Assembly: GCA_023819545.1 (NCBI GenBank)
Contig: JAMWCA010000060.1
Location: forward strand, 1-7,296
Reading direction: 5' to 3'
Length of the DNA stretch: 7,296 bases
From: Candidatus Omnitrophota bacterium
Lineage (GTDB): Bacteria; Ratteibacteria; UBA8468; B48-G9; JAFGKM01
The stretch's first letter is position 1. Each line of letters starts with the position of its first letter. The notes under the pieces are model-generated. The model did not search any database. It had not been told where the DNA came from and saw only the letters and a list, made by a program, of their open reading frames with translations. A program made the position numbers and the translations under genes. Positions 5,480 through 7,296 of this stretch are shown here, piece after piece.

Positions 5480-6089
5480 TTAAAAATTGTTCCCATATCT
5501 TCAATACTTCTGAAAATGTTTCTTCTTCTCCTTGTCTTTTTATAACTTTTATTTTTTTATTTTTCTTCGCTAATTGAAGATATCCATTCCTGACTTTTTT
5601 TTGAAAATCAATTGATTCTTTTTCTATTCTGTCTTTCCCCTTTTTTTTTAATATTTCTATCAAATTTTCTGGTTTTTCATCTATAAGAAATGTAATATCA
5701 GGGAAAAGTTTTTTTCCAATCACAATTTTATGAATCTCTTCAATAAAATTTATAGGTATACCTCTTCCATATCCCTGGTAAGCATAGGTTGAGTCAATAT
5801 ATCTATCTAAAATAATAATTTTATACTCTTCTAAATTTTTTTTAATTTTCTCTTCTACTAATTGAACTCTGCTTGCCAAATATAAAAAAAGTTCACAGAA
5901 CTTTGTAATATATAAATTTTTTGAAAGAAGTAATTTTCTTATTTTTTCTCCTATCAAAGTTCCACCAGGTTCATGTAAAATAACAACTGATAAATTTTGA
6001 GATTTTAAATAATTGTAAAATTTTTTTGCAAGTGTAGTTTTTCCACAACCATCAATTCCTTCAAAACTTACAATAATACTTTTTTTCAT
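5427..6089 (-). CDS. tmk: Thymidylate kinase (dTMP kinase)
   Basis: Phosphorylates dTMP to dTDP with ATP, the shared last-but-one step of de novo and salvage dTTP synthesis; cytosolic. At 220 residues it is slightly longer than typical because of a charged C-terminal extension. Motifs in order are: FEGIDGCGKTT P-loop at 9-19, EPGG at 40-43 (dTMP site), DRYIDST at 95-101, YQGYGRG at 104-110, and the LID region with KGKDRIE near 165-171. The usual LID sequence with its arginine is replaced by a lysine-rich run (EILKKKGK). The start is 9 bp after the preceding gene with no Shine-Dalgarno, suggesting coupled translation. The last 53 bp overlap holB in another frame. The tmk-holB order is the common bacterial arrangement that links dTTP supply with replication genes. 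Confidence 0.95.
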   Translation of the reverse strand: MKKSIIVSFEGIDGCGKTTLAKKFYNYLKSQNLSVVILHEPGGTLIGEKIRKLLLSKNLYITKFCELFLYLASRVQLVEEKIKKNLEEYKIIILDRYIDSTYAYQGYGRGIPINFIEEIHKIVIGKKLFPDITFLIDEKPENLIEILKKKGKDRIEKESIDFQKKVRNGYLQLAKKNKKIKVIKRQGEEETFSEVLKIWEQFLNENRRNKELIDKIKEKK

Positions 6090-6098
6090 AAAATTTTT

Positions 6099-6671
6099 TT
6101 AATCAACAAATTTTATATATACAGAACCAATTTTTTTATTTCCTTTTTTAATTTCTATTTCATATTTTTGATTTTTTGAATCAAGAGATTTGTTTTTCTT
6201 AATTTTTTTGTAATCAATTTTATAACCTATATCCTGACCATCATTAAATTTAGGATTCCCTACAAATCCAATAAAATTTACTTTGAGATTTTCTTTTTCA
6301 ATACCATCTACATCAGTAATTATAAATGATACATTTTTTTTAATCTCAACTTCATCACCAAATGCAACTTTTATGATATCCCCATTTAAATTTAAAACAA
6401 GAAAAAGATTATTATTTTTTACCTTCTCTTTTTCAATTTTTGGTGTTATTATTACTTTCTCTATAGAACTATATTTCTCAAACTTTTTTGTTATTGGTTT
6501 TAAATAAATGACTAAATATAGATAATAACAGGCAAAGAATGTAAATATTAGAGTTAAAGATAATGCAATTAATCCTTTTTTCTTTTTTATTAGAATTAAA
6601 ATTGATGTTAATACATACATTAAAAAGACAAGTGAGATAAGCAAAATAACAATACCAATTTCTTTTGGCAT
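6099..6671 (-). CDS. Two-TM membrane protein of unknown function
   Basis: A 190-residue protein that I do not recognise. Hydrophobic helices span about 5-28 and 33-57, separated by the basic loop KKKKG. By the positive-inside rule the loop is cytoplasmic and the long C-terminal part faces outside. Residues about 58-190 are hydrophilic with alternating beta-type segments, including NLNGDIIKVAFGDEVEI, a central NFIGFVGNPKFNDGQDIGY, and a closing GNKKIGSVYIKF, suggesting a small beta-sandwich. There is no cleavable signal, lipobox or catalytic motif. The start has the strongest Shine-Dalgarno in the window. It sits 2 bp after the GGDEF gene and 9 bp before tmk, so it is co-transcribed with both; the tight link to GGDEF hints at an envelope or signalling role, but this is only inference. 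Confidence 0.75.
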   Translation of the reverse strand: MPKEIGIVILLISLVFLMYVLTSILILIKKKKGLIALSLTLIFTFFACYYLYLVIYLKPITKKFEKYSSIEKVIITPKIEKEKVKNNNLFLVLNLNGDIIKVAFGDEVEIKKNVSFIITDVDGIEKENLKVNFIGFVGNPKFNDGQDIGYKIDYKKIKKNKSLDSKNQKYEIEIKKGNKKIGSVYIKFVD

Positions 6672-6673
6672 AT

Positions 6674-7296
6674 TTATCCTCCTTTTTCGTCATAGATAAC
6701 TATTGTATTTTTGCCAGAATTTTTTGCTAAAAAAAGAGCATTATCTGCTTTTGACAAGATTTCTTCTTCTGATTTTGCATGCTCAGGGAAACAGGCAATT
6801 CCAATGCTTAAAGTTATGTAAACATCATCGTTTACTTTTCCAGATAAAAATTTATAATTTTGAACATTTTTTTTGATTCTTTCTGCTACAATTTTTGCAT
6901 CTTTACTTGATGAAAACGGAAGTAAATATGCAAACTCATCTCCTCCAAATCTGCATATAATATCGGTTTCCCTTAAAGAATTTTTTAGTAGAAAGGCGAC
7001 TTCTTTTAAGATAATATCACCCATTGGATGTCCATATTTATCAACATATTTCTTAAAATTGTCAAGGTCAGATATCATAATAGAGAATGGATATCCTTCT
7101 CTTTTGGCTTTTGCAAATTCTTCTTTTAACCTGATGTTAAAATATCTCCTATTATAAACTTCTGTCAGTGGGTCTGTTATTGATGCAATATTTATATCTT
7201 CGTGAAGAATCGAATTTTCAATTTCTAAACTTAAATGTTTTAAAAAAACTTCAATTATTGACCTGCTTGAATCAAAATCTTTTATAAATTCCCTTT
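6674..7296 (-). CDS. GGDEF diguanylate cyclase, 5' end outside window
   Basis: Synthesises cyclic di-GMP from two GTP. The frame is open from the window edge through 207 codons including the stop, so the true start and sensor domain lie beyond 7296; the internal Met at 7078 is not the start because conserved GGDEF-domain residues precede it. The first visible 45 residues are helical and look like the end of a GAF-type input domain plus linker. The catalytic domain opens with DPLTEVYNRRYF (the usual Gly after DPLT is Glu), has DLDNFK for metal/GTP binding, and shows an exact GGDEF active site at 6932-6946. An RETD inhibitory I-site begins nine residues before GGDEF, at 6973-6962, so product feedback is expected. 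Its stop codon adjoins the Shine-Dalgarno of the next gene. Confidence 0.93.
   Translation of the reverse strand, partial: REFIKDFDSSRSIIEVFLKHLSLEIENSILHEDINIASITDPLTEVYNRRYFNIRLKEEFAKAKREGYPFSIMISDLDNFKKYVDKYGHPMGDIILKEVAFLLKNSLRETDIICRFGGDEFAYLLPFSSSKDAKIVAERIKKNVQNYKFLSGKVNDDVYITLSIGIACFPEHAKSEEEILSKADNALFLAKNSGKNTIVIYDEKGG
6677..6683 (-). promoter_or_regulatory. Strong Shine-Dalgarno for the membrane protein gene
   Basis: AGGAGGA on the minus strand lies 5 nt before the ATG at 6671 and is formed by the last codons of the GGDEF gene (AAA GGA GGA TAA). It shows that this organism uses a canonical anti-Shine-Dalgarno. That makes the absence of such a site before several other starts in the window meaningful. 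Confidence 0.85.

Noticed and set aside
6478..6693. Alternative minus-strand frame overlapping the membrane protein start
   Set aside because: The strong Shine-Dalgarno at 6677-6683 is placed for the ATG at 6671 in the other frame; this frame has cysteine/asparagine-rich nonsense composition.
6674..7078. Short GGDEF protein starting at the Met at 7078
   Set aside because: The same frame continues upstream with the conserved DPLTEVYNRRYF segment and a linker helix, so 7078 is an internal Met of a longer gene running off the window.

Overview
The window is a very AT-rich bacterial chromosome segment, with A/T-dominated third codon positions, many Lys/Ile/Asn codons and frequent ATA and AGA. 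Bacterial markers are a PilB/GspE ATPase, a DNA polymerase III delta' subunit, PAS/HD-GYP and GGDEF signalling proteins, and a tRNA-Leu gene without encoded CCA. The gene mix, including a Clp1/GRC3-type polynucleotide kinase that is uncommon in bacteria, would fit an uncultured AT-rich lineage such as Omnitrophota/Ratteibacteria-like bacteria. That placement is inference; no taxonomic marker here proves it.

Layout. (1) 1-1067, minus: N-terminal 355 codons of a type IV pilus/type II secretion assembly ATPase, cut by the window edge. (2) 1068-1096: 29-bp divergent spacer. (3) 1097-2853, plus: a ureohydrolase of the agmatinase type overlapping by 22 bp a Clp1/GRC3-type P-loop polynucleotide kinase. 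(4) 2914-4305, plus: a soluble PAS-PAS-HD-GYP protein, predicted c-di-GMP phosphodiesterase, behind a good sigma70-type promoter that would give an almost leaderless mRNA. (5) 4331-4632: tRNA-Leu(CAG) on the minus strand, then about 200 bp of compositionally odd DNA bounded by a second copy of the first 15 nt of the tRNA gene; this copy lies inside the end of holB. (6) 4601-7296, minus: a tightly packed unit, in transcription order GGDEF protein (5' end outside the window), a two-TM membrane protein of unknown function, thymidylate kinase (tmk) and DNA polymerase III delta' (holB), reading toward the tRNA.

How the genes may work together. Three products relate to cyclic di-GMP: a diguanylate cyclase with intact active site and I-site, an HD-GYP phosphodiesterase with all metal ligands, and a pilus ATPase whose N-terminus has the tandem 24-residue repeats of the MshEN c-di-GMP receptor fold. 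This suggests a local surface-motility or pilus control circuit. tmk-holB is a familiar bacterial housekeeping pair. The agmatinase-like enzyme (polyamine synthesis) and the polynucleotide kinase appear translationally coupled, but no biochemical link between them is evident.

The most unusual part is 4400-4632. A duplicated tRNA 5' end has apparently supplied the last residues of HolB. Next to it are a two-tier hairpin that would hide a Shine-Dalgarno sequence and a possible 47-codon reading frame ending flush against the tRNA. No CRISPR array, recognisable transposase or strong intrinsic terminator was seen.
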